Shown here: piece after piece, positions 1 to 6,072 of the stretch
How the letters are laid out: every line of letters begins with the position of its first letter
Numbering within the stretch: position 1 is the first letter of the stretch
DNA from: CAZYBG01 sp964645155
GTDB lineage: Bacteria > Pseudomonadota > Alphaproteobacteria > Rhodobacterales > Rhodobacteraceae
Assembly: GCA_964645155.1 (NCBI GenBank)
Contig: CAZYBG010000129.1
Span: 1-7,490 of the forward strand
DNA: 7,490 nt
Reading direction: 5' to 3'
Position numbers and translations under genes: made by a program
Notes under the pieces: generated by a model
What the model saw: the letters and a program-made list of their open reading frames with translations, nothing else
Told to the model about the DNA's origin: nothing
The model's database searches: none

Positions 1-1
1 C

Positions 2-541
2 CTGTTCCTGTTCACCGTGGGCGGCGTCACCGGGATCGTGCTCAGCCAGGCCGCGGTCGACCGGGCGTATCACGACACCTACTACGTCGTCGCGCACTTC
101 CACTATGTGATGAGCCTCGGCGCGGTCTTCTGCCTCTTCGCGGGCATATACTACTGGATCGGCAAGATGTCGGGCCGGCAGTATCCCGAATGGGCGGGTC
201 AGGTGCACTTCTGGACGATGTTCATCGGCTCGAACCTCACCTTCTTCCCGCAGCACTTCCTCGGCCGCCAGGGCATGCCGCGCCGCTACATCGACTATCC
301 CGAGGCGTTCGCCACCTGGAACTACGTCTCGTCGATCGGCGCATTCATCTCGTTCGCCTCGTTCCTGTTCTTCATCGGCATCGTGTTCTACACGCTCTTC
401 GCCGGGCGCCGGGTGACCGAGGCGAACTACTGGAACGAGCATGCCGACACGCTCGAATGGACCCTGCCCTCGCCGCCGCCCGAGCACACGTTCGAGCAGC
501 TTCCGAAGCGTGAGGACTGGGACAGGGGCCACGCGCACTGA
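2..541 (+). CDS. ctaD: Cytochrome c oxidase subunit I, C-terminal part (5' end outside window)
   Basis: This is the C-terminal 179 residues of the catalytic subunit of an aa3-type cytochrome c oxidase, which reduces O2 to water and pumps protons across the inner membrane. The reading frame is open from base 2 and ends at TGA 539-541. Visible hallmarks are TVGGVTGIVLSQ, then HDTYYVVAHFHYV. In Rhodobacter numbering these hold the Mg-site His/Asp pair (HD), the heme a3 ligand (first His of HFH) and the heme a ligand (second His). GMPRRYIDYPEAF further on carries the Arg pair near the heme propionates. Two or three of the last membrane helices are present. The hydrophilic tail EHTFEQLPKREDWD closely resembles Rhodobacter CtaD. 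The start and promoter lie upstream of the window. The DUF2244 gene begins 1 nt after the stop. No other ctaC/ctaE-type subunit gene is visible here. Confidence 0.97.
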   Translation: MFLFTVGGVTGIVLSQAAVDRAYHDTYYVVAHFHYVMSLGAVFCLFAGIYYWIGKMSGRQYPEWAGQVHFWTMFIGSNLTFFPQHFLGRQGMPRRYIDYPEAFATWNYVSSIGAFISFASFLFFIGIVFYTLFAGRRVTEANYWNEHADTLEWTLPSPPPEHTFEQLPKREDWDRGHAH

Positions 542-542
542 G

Positions 543-1076
543 ATGCCGCTCGAGTGGCTGACACGACCTGAGCGGGCCCCGGCAACGGCCGGGGCCTTCC
601 TGTTCGCGGCAGGCGATCCGCCGGCGGCGCGGCTCCGGCTCTGGCCGCACCGCTCGCTCACGCCCGAAGGGTTCGTCTGGTTCGTCGGCGGCACCGCGGC
701 GCTGATCGCGCTGCCGCTCGTCGGCGTGCTCGGCACGCCGGTGCTCTGGGGACTCCTGCCGTTCCTGATCGCAGCTGTCGCGGGCATCTGGTGGGCGCTC
801 TCGCGCAACACCCGTGACGGCGCGGTGACCGAGGAGCTGTCGCTCTGGCGCGACCGGGTGGAACTGGTGCGCACCGATCCGGGCGGGACGCGCCGGGACT
901 GGGCGGCCGATCCCCACTGGGTGCAGGTCGCACTGCACGAGAAGGGCGGCCCGGTCGAGCAGTACCTGACCCTGAAGGGCGGCGGCCGCGAGGTCGAGAT
1001 CGGCGCCTTCCTCAGCCCGGACGAGCGGGTCGGGCTGCGCGGCGACCTGATGGACGCGCTGGCGCGCATCCGGTAG
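543..1076 (+). CDS. DUF2244 domain-containing membrane protein
   Basis: A 177-residue protein of unknown function from the DUF2244 family, often found in alphaproteobacteria. The recognisable core begins at LRLWPHRSL (residues 31-39) followed by PEGFVWFVGG. Two predicted membrane helices lie at about 44-64 and 67-86. A soluble C-terminal half contains DRVELVR and a final stretch with FLSPDERVGL. The frame stays open upstream into ctaD, but ATG 543 is preferred because it gives the family-like MPLEW start and sits 1 nt after the ctaD stop, suggesting translational coupling. The Shine-Dalgarno is weak (AGGGG about 14 nt upstream). Residues roughly 11-28 are low-complexity and are encoded by a perfect terminator-like hairpin (575-596), which is odd for a coding region. 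Its position next to ctaD hints at a link with respiration or the membrane, but that is inference. Confidence 0.88.
   Translation: MPLEWLTRPERAPATAGAFLFAAGDPPAARLRLWPHRSLTPEGFVWFVGGTAALIALPLVGVLGTPVLWGLLPFLIAAVAGIWWALSRNTRDGAVTEELSLWRDRVELVRTDPGGTRRDWAADPHWVQVALHEKGGPVEQYLTLKGGGREVEIGAFLSPDERVGLRGDLMDALARIR
575..604 (+). terminator. Terminator-like hairpin inside the 5' end of the DUF2244 gene
   Basis: GGCCCCGGC (575-583) is the exact reverse complement of GCCGGGGCC (588-596), giving a 9-bp perfect GC stem with a 4-nt AACG loop. It is followed by TTCCTGTT (597-604). This has the form of an intrinsic terminator for ctaD, 33 nt past its stop codon, with a moderate rather than pure T tract. It lies within codons 11-21 of the downstream gene, so it would end or attenuate read-through transcripts. 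Confidence 0.6.
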
Positions 1077-1082
1077 CGCCAG
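1059..1082 (+). terminator. Possible hairpin at the end of the DUF2244 gene
   Basis: CTGGCGC (1059-1065) and GCGCCAG (1076-1082) form a 7-bp perfect stem with a 10-nt loop spanning the DUF2244 stop codon. It lies in the short gap between convergent genes, where a terminator is expected. No T tract follows on the plus strand (CCACCCCC instead), so intrinsic termination is doubtful. It could be a chance GC inverted repeat or an mRNA 3'-end stabiliser. Confidence 0.3.
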
Positions 1083-1104
1083 CCACCCCCTGCCCGGTCG
1101 TCGC

Positions 1105-1290
1105 TCAGTCGTCCTTGCGCTCCGGCAGGTCGTCGTGCGGGGTCGCGGCGAAGTCCTCGAGCTCGGCCTCGGTCATCGACGCGTACATCTCCCTCGAGGC
1201 GCCCTGAAGCTCGGACACCTTCGTTTCGCCGCGCTTGGCCGACAGGGCGGCACCGGCGGCCTTCTGCTGGGCTTTCGACGTGGCGGGCAT
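1105..1290 (-). CDS. DUF3008 family small protein
   Basis: A 61-residue, charged, soluble small protein recognised as DUF3008 from its start MPATSKAQQKAAGAALSAKR and the later ASREMYASMTEAELEDFA segment, where family members carry a similar 'GASKxMxxSMTxxxLxDFA' run. The function is unknown. The acidic tail DDLPERKDD and absence of hydrophobic segments suggest a cytoplasmic, possibly helical or partly disordered protein. The start is well supported: GGAGGT (complement of 1297-1302) lies 6 nt upstream of ATG. It follows yqeY on the same strand with a 79-nt gap and no convincing promoter of its own, so co-transcription with yqeY is likely. It converges with the DUF2244 gene, 28 nt away. Confidence 0.88.
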   Translation of the reverse strand: MPATSKAQQKAAGAALSAKRGETKVSELQGASREMYASMTEAELEDFAATPHDDLPERKDD

Positions 1291-1339
1291 GGGCGGACCT
1301 CCGTGGCTGTTTCGAGGTCAACGCCGCGCGGCGCCGGTC

Positions 1340-1363
1340 GGGTCCGTGGCCGGGTCCCTGGCC
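1340..1363. repeat. Two tandem 12-bp copies between yqeY and the DUF3008 gene
   Basis: GGGTCCGTGGCC (1340-1351) is followed directly by GGGTCCCTGGCC (1352-1363), 11 of 12 bases identical. It lies just past the yqeY stop in an otherwise unremarkable 79-nt spacer. It is probably a small slippage duplication and no function is evident. Confidence 0.5.
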
Positions 1364-1369
1364 GCCGGC

Positions 1370-1837
1370 TCAGCCCAGCCGGGCCTTCACCAGGGCGCCC
1401 GCCGCACCGAAATCCATCTGCCCGGTATAGCGCGCCTTGAGCGCCCCCATGACCCGGCCCATGTCGCGGATCGACTGCGCGCCGGTCTCCGCCACCGCGG
1501 CCTCGACGGCCGCCGCGACTTCCGCCTCGGAAAGCTGCCGTGGCAGGAACTCCTCGATCACCCCGATCTCGGCCCGCTCCTTCTCGGCCAATTCCAACCG
1601 GCCGCCCTCCTCGTAGGCGCGCACGCTTTCATGGCGCTGCTTCACCATCTTGCCGAGGATGGCGAGGATCTCGGCATCACCGACGACGCCATCGCCGCCC
1701 TCGACGCCCTCGCCGCGCAGCGCGATCTCGCGATCCTTGATCGCGGCGTTGATCAGCCGCAGCGTGGAAAGCCGATCAACGGCCTTCTCCTTCATCGCGG
1801 ACTTGAGCTCCTCGCTCAGCCGGGTCTTCAGCTCCAT
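1370..1837 (-). CDS. yqeY: YqeY family protein (GatB/YqeY domain)
   Basis: A 155-residue soluble protein of the YqeY family, related to the helical C-terminal (tRNA-facing) domain of the GatB amidotransferase subunit. Its exact role is unknown, and a tRNA or RNA link is inferred from that homology. Family features are the start MELKTRLSEELKSAMK, a TLRLINAAIK segment (residues 25-34), the K-Q-R-H-E-S-V-x-x-Y-E-E-G-G-R block (66-80), ELAEKERAEIGVIEEFLPRQLS (82-103), and the C-terminal DMGRVMGALK followed by G-Q-M-D-F. Length matches the usual ~150 residues. The frame is open upstream to 1924, but the extra residues are not family-like, so ATG 1837 is chosen. An AGGGG (1849-1853) lies 11 nt before it, a weak site. 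Head-to-head with carA, an arrangement I recall from alphaproteobacteria. Confidence 0.93.
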   Translation of the reverse strand: MELKTRLSEELKSAMKEKAVDRLSTLRLINAAIKDREIALRGEGVEGGDGVVGDAEILAILGKMVKQRHESVRAYEEGGRLELAEKERAEIGVIEEFLPRQLSEAEVAAAVEAAVAETGAQSIRDMGRVMGALKARYTGQMDFGAAGALVKARLG

Positions 1838-1872
1838 TGCAGTCTCATCCCCTGCTGCAGTGCGGAATGGGC

Positions 1873-1901
1873 AGAGTATCGTGCCGCACCCCGGGGCACA
1901 A
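1873..1901 (-). promoter_or_regulatory. Candidate promoter for yqeY(-DUF3008)
   Basis: On the minus strand TTGTGC (complement of 1896-1901) is followed by a 17-nt spacer and TACTCT (complement of 1873-1878). This is a reasonable sigma-70 type pair and would put the transcript start about 30 nt before ATG 1837. It is called by eye. Confidence 0.45.
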
Positions 1902-1959
1902 CCGCCCGCTTCCCCGCTAAGCATTTGAAAACGCGGCGTAAGGCAAATCGGGCGACGGG

Positions 1960-1988
1960 TTGACCCTGCCCGCGTGCCGCCTTAGCTT
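1960..1988 (+). promoter_or_regulatory. Candidate promoter for carA
   Basis: TTGACC (1960-1965, 5 of 6 matches to TTGACA) is followed by a 17-nt spacer and TAGCTT (1983-1988, a weak -10). This predicts a start near 1995 and a short leader holding GGAG at 2006-2009, 7 nt before the carA ATG. I see no pyrimidine- or arginine-responsive leader; the room is too small for an attenuator. Confidence 0.45.
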
Positions 1989-2016
1989 CCGCGCGCCCCC
2001 GGAACGGAGTCGCGCC

Positions 2017-3174
2017 ATGGCCGGCCAGTCGAAAAGCCCCCGCCCGACGGCCTGCCTTGCCCTCGCCGACGGGACCGTGTTCTACGGGCGCGGCTTCGGC
2101 GCGCCGGGCGAACGGGTCGCCGAGCTCTGCTTCAACACCGCGATGACCGGCTATCAGGAGATCATGACCGATCCCTCCTACGCCGGCCAGGTGGTGACCT
2201 TCACCTTTCCCCATGTCGGCAATGTCGGCGTCAACGACGAGGACGACGAGGCGGCCGCGCCCGCTGCCGCCGGCATGGTGGTGAAATGGGACCCGACCGA
2301 GCCGTCGAACTGGCGCGCCGCCGGCCGGCTGACCGACTGGCTGGCGCGCAAGGCCCTGATCGGCGTCGGCGGCGTCGACACGCGGCGGCTGACTCGCGCG
2401 ATCCGCCAGCAGGGCGCGCCGCATGTCGCGATCGCCCACGACCCGGAGGGCCGGTTCGACATCGAGGCCCTGGTGGCGAAGGCCCGCGGCTGGCCGGGCC
2501 TCGTCGGCCTCGACCTGGCGAAGGACGTGACCTGCGCCCAGAGCTACCGCTGGGACGAGATGCGCTGGGCCTGGCCCGAGGGCTACCGCCGGCGCGAGGG
2601 CAAGGGCCGCCGCGTCGTCGCCATCGACTACGGCGCCAAGCGCAACATCCTTCGCAGCCTCGCCTCGGCGGGCTGCGAGGTCACCGTGCTGCCCGCCACC
2701 GCAACCGCCGAGGACGTGCTCGCGCTCGATCCCGAGGGGGTCTTCCTCTCGAACGGGCCAGGCGACCCGGCGGCGACCGGCGCCTATGCGGTCCCGATGA
2801 TCCGCGGCGTGCTGGCGCGCGACGTGCCGCTGTTCGGCATCTGCCTCGGGCACCAGATGCTGGCGCTGGCGCTCGGCGCCCGGACCGTCAAGATGAACCA
2901 CGGCCATCACGGCGCGAACCACCCGGTGAAGGACCTCGAGACCGGCAAGGTCGAGATCACCTCGATGAACCACGGCTTCACCGTCGACAGCCAGACGCTG
3001 CCCGAGGGCGTTATCGAGACGCATGTGAGCCTGTTCGACGGCTCGAACTGCGGCATCCGTCTGCAGGACCGCCCGGTGTTCAGCGTGCAGTACCACCCCG
3101 AGGCAAGCCCCGGGCCGCAGGACAGCGGCTATCTGTTCGAACGCTTCGCGGCGGCGATGGCCGCGCGCCGCTGA
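2017..3174 (+). CDS. carA: Carbamoyl-phosphate synthase small (glutaminase) subunit
   Basis: The glutaminase subunit of carbamoyl-phosphate synthetase. It hydrolyses glutamine and channels ammonia to CarB for carbamoyl phosphate, feeding arginine and pyrimidine synthesis in the cytoplasm. The N-terminal CPSase small-chain domain (about 10-150) shows LADGTVFYGRGFG, FNTAMTGYQEIMTDPSYAGQ and the GVGGVDTRRLTR segment. The class I glutamine amidotransferase domain (about 198-383) shows IDYGAKRNILR, LSNGPGDP and GICLGHQ with nucleophile Cys276. It continues with NHGHHGANHPV and QYHPEASPGP with His360 and Glu362, completing the catalytic triad. Its 385 residues match the family. ATG 2017 is chosen over upstream in-frame TTG 1960 because of GGAG at 2006-2009 and because 1960 falls in the candidate promoter. 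The large subunit gene carB does not follow; it must lie elsewhere. Confidence 0.97.
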   Translation: MAGQSKSPRPTACLALADGTVFYGRGFGAPGERVAELCFNTAMTGYQEIMTDPSYAGQVVTFTFPHVGNVGVNDEDDEAAAPAAAGMVVKWDPTEPSNWRAAGRLTDWLARKALIGVGGVDTRRLTRAIRQQGAPHVAIAHDPEGRFDIEALVAKARGWPGLVGLDLAKDVTCAQSYRWDEMRWAWPEGYRRREGKGRRVVAIDYGAKRNILRSLASAGCEVTVLPATATAEDVLALDPEGVFLSNGPGDPAATGAYAVPMIRGVLARDVPLFGICLGHQMLALALGARTVKMNHGHHGANHPVKDLETGKVEITSMNHGFTVDSQTLPEGVIETHVSLFDGSNCGIRLQDRPVFSVQYHPEASPGPQDSGYLFERFAAAMAARR

Positions 3175-3235
3175 TCCCGCGCCGCCCGTCCTGACAGTGC
3201 GGGTCCCGACCGGCGCCTCGGGCGCACGGGATCAG
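3171..3235. repeat. Long-loop inverted repeat across the carA stop codon
   Basis: CTGATCCCG (3171-3179) is the perfect reverse complement of CGGGATCAG (3227-3235). An inner, imperfect pairing (3183-3188 with 3219-3224) could make one long stem with a roughly 30-nt loop. It lacks a T tract. It may be the 3' end structure of the carA transcript, but evidence for termination is weak. Confidence 0.35.
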
Positions 3236-3305
3236 CCGCCTTTCCCGGGCGCCCGGCCCAGGCCGGTGCAGCGCCGCAACAACGCCCCGCAAAGGCCCAG
3301 TTTCC

Positions 3306-3321
3306 TTAACCTTCTGTTAAC
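3306..3321 (+). promoter_or_regulatory. CtrA-like binding site upstream of the MshEN glycosyltransferase
   Basis: TTAA (3306-3309), seven bases, then TTAAC (3317-3321) is an exact match to the alphaproteobacterial CtrA consensus TTAA-N7-TTAAC. It sits in a short AT-rich island in a GC-rich genome, 50 nt before the glycosyltransferase ATG, a sensible place for a regulator contacting RNA polymerase. I find no clear sigma-70 -10 box at the right distance, as expected of an activator-dependent promoter. CtrA occupancy is inferred from the motif only. Confidence 0.55.
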
Positions 3322-3371
3322 CCGCTGCGAGGGAGCCTCGGTGTTGCTGGAGACACCATTGGGGCAGGCGG

Positions 3372-5396
3372 ATGACGCTCGCGATCTTCGATCTGGCGAA
3401 GCCGCAGCCGCAGCCGCGCCCGGCAGCGCGCCGCCGCGCCGATGCCCGCGGCAGCCTGCCGATCGGCGAGATCCTCGTCGCGCGCGGCGCGCTCGATCCG
3501 GGCGATCTCGCCCGCGCCCTTGCGCTGCAGGCGCGCGAGGACGTGCGCCTGGGCGAGATCCTGCTGACCCATGGCATGGTCTCCGAGGCGGAATTCTACG
3601 CCGCGCTGGCGCATCAGTGGCATGCCGCGCTCGTCGATCTCGCCCGCGCGCCGCCCGACCCCCGGCTGATCGACGCCGTCGGCGTCGAGACCTGCCTGCA
3701 GCACCGGATCGTGCCATGGCGGCGGATCGGCGGGGCAACGGTGATCGTCACCAGCCGCCCCGAGGACTTCCAGCGCCACGCGCAGTCGCTGCCGGCCGAA
3801 CTGCGGCCGGCGGTGATCGCGGTGGCGCCCGAGGGCGACCTGCTCGACGCGCTTCTCCGCCTGCGGGCAGCACGGCTGGTGCACCGCGCCGAGACGCTGG
3901 TGCCCGAGGCCGAGAGCTGCCGGACATGGGATGGCCTGCGGTTCCGCCGCCAGGTGATCGCCGTCACCGGGCTGGCGGCCGCGGGGCTGCTCACGGCGCC
4001 CGTCGCGGCCTTCGCGGTGCTGAGCGCGCTGGCCCTGCTGTTTCTCGGCGCCAACACGGTGCTGCGCACCGTCGCGCTCGTGGGCGGCATCCGCGCCCGC
4101 CGCGCCGCGCGCCGCGCAACCGCCGAGGCGCGGCCGCCGGCGATCGCCCGCCTGCCGGTGGTCTCGATCCTGGTGCCGCTCTACCGCGAGACCGAGATCG
4201 CCCAGCGCCTGCTGGTGCGCCTCGCGCGGCTGTCCTACCCGCGCGAGCTGCTCGATGTCTGCCTGGTGACCGAGGACAACGACGAGACGACCCGCGCGAC
4301 CCTGGCCGCCATCCGCCTGCCGCGGTGGATGCGGGTCGTCACGGTGCCCGAGGGCACGCTGCGCACCAAGCCGCGCGCCCTCAACTACGCGCTCGGCTTC
4401 TGCCGGGGCAGCATCGTCGGCGTCTACGATGCCGAGGACGCCCCGGCCACCGACCAGATCCACCGCGTCGTCGCGCGCTTTCACCAGCGCGGCCCCGAGG
4501 TCGCCTGCCTGCAGGGCGTGCTCGACTACTACAACGCCCGCTCGAACTGGATGGCGCGCTGCTTCACGCTGGAATACGCGGCCTGGTTCCGGGTCATGCT
4601 GCCCGCGCTCGAGCGGCTGGGCTTCGCAGTGCCGCTCGGCGGCACCACGCTCTTCTTCCGCCGCGCCGCGCTGGACGAGCTCGGCGGCTGGGATGCCCAC
4701 AACGTGACCGAGGACGCCGATCTCGGGATGCGCCTGGCGCGCCACGGCTACCGCACCGAACTGATCGAGACGGTCACCGAGGAAGAGGCGAACTGCCATC
4801 CCTGGGCCTGGGTCCGCCAGCGGTCGCGCTGGATCAAGGGCTACGCGATGACCTGGGCTGTCCACATGCGCAACCCGGCCCGGCTCTGGCGCGAGCTCGG
4901 GGCGCGGCGGTTCCTCGGCCTGCAGCTCCTCTTCGGCGGGGCGCTGCTGCCGGTGTTCCTCGCGCCCGTCCTGTGGTCGTACTGGCTCATCGTGCTCGGT
5001 CTGCCGCATCCGATGGACGGCGCGTTGCCGCCCTGGCTCGCACTGGCGATGGCGGGCGTTCTGGCGCTGGGATGGCTGTCCAACATCGCGGTGATGGCGC
5101 TTGCGGCCTCGGGGCCGCGTCACCGCCACCTGCTGCCCTGGGCGCCGACGACCGACCTCTACTTCCCGCTTGCCACGCTTGCCGGGATCAAGGCGCTGGT
5201 CGAGATGGTCGTGCGCCCGTTCTACTGGGACAAGACCTCGCACGGCCTCGACGCTGCCGAACCCGCGGCGCAGGTCGCCGCCGCGGAGGCGCAGGACGCC
5301 CCGGCGGACCCCTGGGGCGAGGCCGTCCGGCCCGCCCGCGCCCGCGCCATCGGCGCCGCGGTCAGCCCCGCGCCAGCGCCTTCGCGTCCCGCTTGA
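3372..5396 (+). CDS. Membrane GT2 glycosyltransferase with N-terminal MshEN (T2SS E N-terminal) domain
   Basis: A 674-residue inner-membrane, probably processive, family 2 glycosyltransferase that would polymerise an unidentified sugar for an exopolysaccharide. Residues 28-165 form an MshEN/T2SSE_N domain. Two 24-residue motifs, P30-Q53 and R59-Q82, each run xxG-EIL-x4-G to a closing Gln and are separated by exactly five residues, the arrangement known to bind c-di-GMP. A hydrophobic pair of helices lies at about 195-238. The GT2 domain (about 262-495) has VSILVPLYRE, the acidic EDNDE cluster (301-305), a DAED (353-356) DxD-type site, TED (446-448) as likely catalytic base, and QRSRW (483-487), the QxxRW acceptor motif. 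More membrane segments lie at about 512-545, 551-578 and perhaps 596-613, then a low-complexity Ala/Pro tail. Translation starts at ATG 3372 behind a weak purine-rich site (GGGGCAGGCGG). The 3' end overlaps the convergent GntR gene. Resembles NfrB/BcsA-type synthases, but the product is unknown. Confidence 0.9.
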   Translation: MTLAIFDLAKPQPQPRPAARRRADARGSLPIGEILVARGALDPGDLARALALQAREDVRLGEILLTHGMVSEAEFYAALAHQWHAALVDLARAPPDPRLIDAVGVETCLQHRIVPWRRIGGATVIVTSRPEDFQRHAQSLPAELRPAVIAVAPEGDLLDALLRLRAARLVHRAETLVPEAESCRTWDGLRFRRQVIAVTGLAAAGLLTAPVAAFAVLSALALLFLGANTVLRTVALVGGIRARRAARRATAEARPPAIARLPVVSILVPLYRETEIAQRLLVRLARLSYPRELLDVCLVTEDNDETTRATLAAIRLPRWMRVVTVPEGTLRTKPRALNYALGFCRGSIVGVYDAEDAPATDQIHRVVARFHQRGPEVACLQGVLDYYNARSNWMARCFTLEYAAWFRVMLPALERLGFAVPLGGTTLFFRRAALDELGGWDAHNVTEDADLGMRLARHGYRTELIETVTEEEANCHPWAWVRQRSRWIKGYAMTWAVHMRNPARLWRELGARRFLGLQLLFGGALLPVFLAPVLWSYWLIVLGLPHPMDGALPPWLALAMAGVLALGWLSNIAVMALAASGPRHRHLLPWAPTTDLYFPLATLAGIKALVEMVVRPFYWDKTSHGLDAAEPAAQVAAAEAQDAPADPWGEAVRPARARAIGAAVSPAPAPSRPA

Positions 5397-6012
5397 GGCG
5401 CGTCTCGTAGGCGCGGCTGATATGCGCCCTGACCGCCTCGGCCGCCGCCCTGCCGTCGCGCGCGCCGATCGCGTCGACGATCGCGTCATGTTCGGCCAGG
5501 GCCCCCGCGCCGCGGCCCTCCACGGCCAGCGAGGTCGTCGCCAGCAACGCCATGTGGCGGTGCACGAGGTCGAGCTGCTGCACCAGGAAGCGGTTGTGCG
5601 AGGCGAGGTGGATCTGCTTGTGGAACCGCCGGTTGGCGCGCGAAAGCGCGGCGGGGTCGGCGAGAAGCGCGCGATCCTCGGCCACCATCTCGCGCAGCAC
5701 GCTGATCTCCTCGTCGGTGGCGTGCTGCGCGGCGAGGCGCGCGGCCAGCCCCTCGAGCTCGGTGCGCACCACATAGAGCTCGGCCAGTTCGTTGTGGTCG
5801 AGCGAGGCGACGATCAGGCTGCGCCCGTCGCGCGCCAGCACCGACTGCGTCTCGAGCCGTTGCAGCGCCTCGCGCACCGGGGTCCGGCTGACGCCCAGGC
5901 GCTCGGCCAGCTCGCTTTCGACCAGCCGGTCGCCGGGGCGGTAGATGCCGACGTCGATCGCCTCGAGGATCAGGGTGTAGGCATCCTTCTGGCCGGGCCT
6001 GGGGTCCTTCAT
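5362..6012 (-). CDS. GntR family (FadR/FCD subfamily) transcriptional regulator
   Basis: A 216-residue cytoplasmic DNA-binding regulator. The N-terminal winged helix (about 5-70) shows the GntR signature GIYRPGDRLVESELAERLGV then SRTPVREALQRLE (42-54). The C-terminal helical FCD domain (about 77-205) shows NRRFHKQIHLASHNRFL (127-143), with His131, and EHDAIVDAI with His175, then His197 in RAHIS. These match the usual metal or ligand-binding histidines, with Asn127 where many members have Asp. FCD regulators commonly sense small carboxylates; the effector here is unknown. ATG 6012 is supported by GGAGG (complement of 6017-6021), 4 nt upstream. The gene is divergent from the HAD hydrolase gene across 96 nt, so it may regulate that gene, itself, or the nearby transporter. 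Its last 35 nt overlap the end of the convergent glycosyltransferase. Confidence 0.94.
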   Translation of the reverse strand: MKDPRPGQKDAYTLILEAIDVGIYRPGDRLVESELAERLGVSRTPVREALQRLETQSVLARDGRSLIVASLDHNELAELYVVRTELEGLAARLAAQHATDEEISVLREMVAEDRALLADPAALSRANRRFHKQIHLASHNRFLVQQLDLVHRHMALLATTSLAVEGRGAGALAEHDAIVDAIGARDGRAAAEAVRAHISRAYETRLKRDAKALARG

Positions 6013-6034
6013 CGCGCCTCCGGAAACTGGCGGC

Positions 6035-6063
6035 ACGCTAGCCCCGCCCCCCGCACCGCGCAA
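6035..6063 (-). promoter_or_regulatory. Candidate promoter for the GntR regulator
   Basis: On the minus strand TTGCGC (complement of 6058-6063), a 17-nt spacer and TAGCGT (complement of 6035-6040) form a plausible sigma-70 pair. The predicted start is near 6028, giving a short leader that contains the GGAGG site. Its -35 lies only 9 nt from the -35 of the opposing promoter, so one bound protein could affect both. Confidence 0.45.
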
Positions 6064-6072
6064 GCGGCGCCA

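Noticed and set aside
1293..1321. TTGACC on the minus strand (complement of 1316-1321) as a -35 for the DUF3008 gene
   Set aside because: The matching -10 position is GTCCGC, which is not promoter-like, and it would overlap the ribosome binding site next to the start codon.
1322..1333. Palindrome CGCCGCGCGGCG after yqeY as a terminator or operator
   Set aside because: It has no loop, no T tract worth the name, and such GC palindromes are expected by chance in this base composition.
1838..1924. Upstream in-frame start for yqeY giving 29 extra residues
   Set aside because: The extra residues are not family-like and would cover the candidate promoter; MELKTRL at 1837 is the usual start.
1828..3096. 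422-codon minus-strand open frame opposite carA
   Set aside because: Antisense to a fully conserved carA; low-complexity His/Arg/Ala-rich shadow sequence.
3197..5410. Long plus-strand open frame (737 codons) in another frame over the glycosyltransferase
   Set aside because: The product is almost entirely Arg/Ala/Pro/Gly with no recognisable domain; it is a shadow of the frame starting at 3372.
3306..5774. Very long open frame on the minus strand (822 codons)
   Set aside because: It lies antisense to the glycosyltransferase, which has clear domains and motifs. Its translation is Arg/Ala/Gly-rich without family features, typical of a shadow frame in GC-rich DNA.
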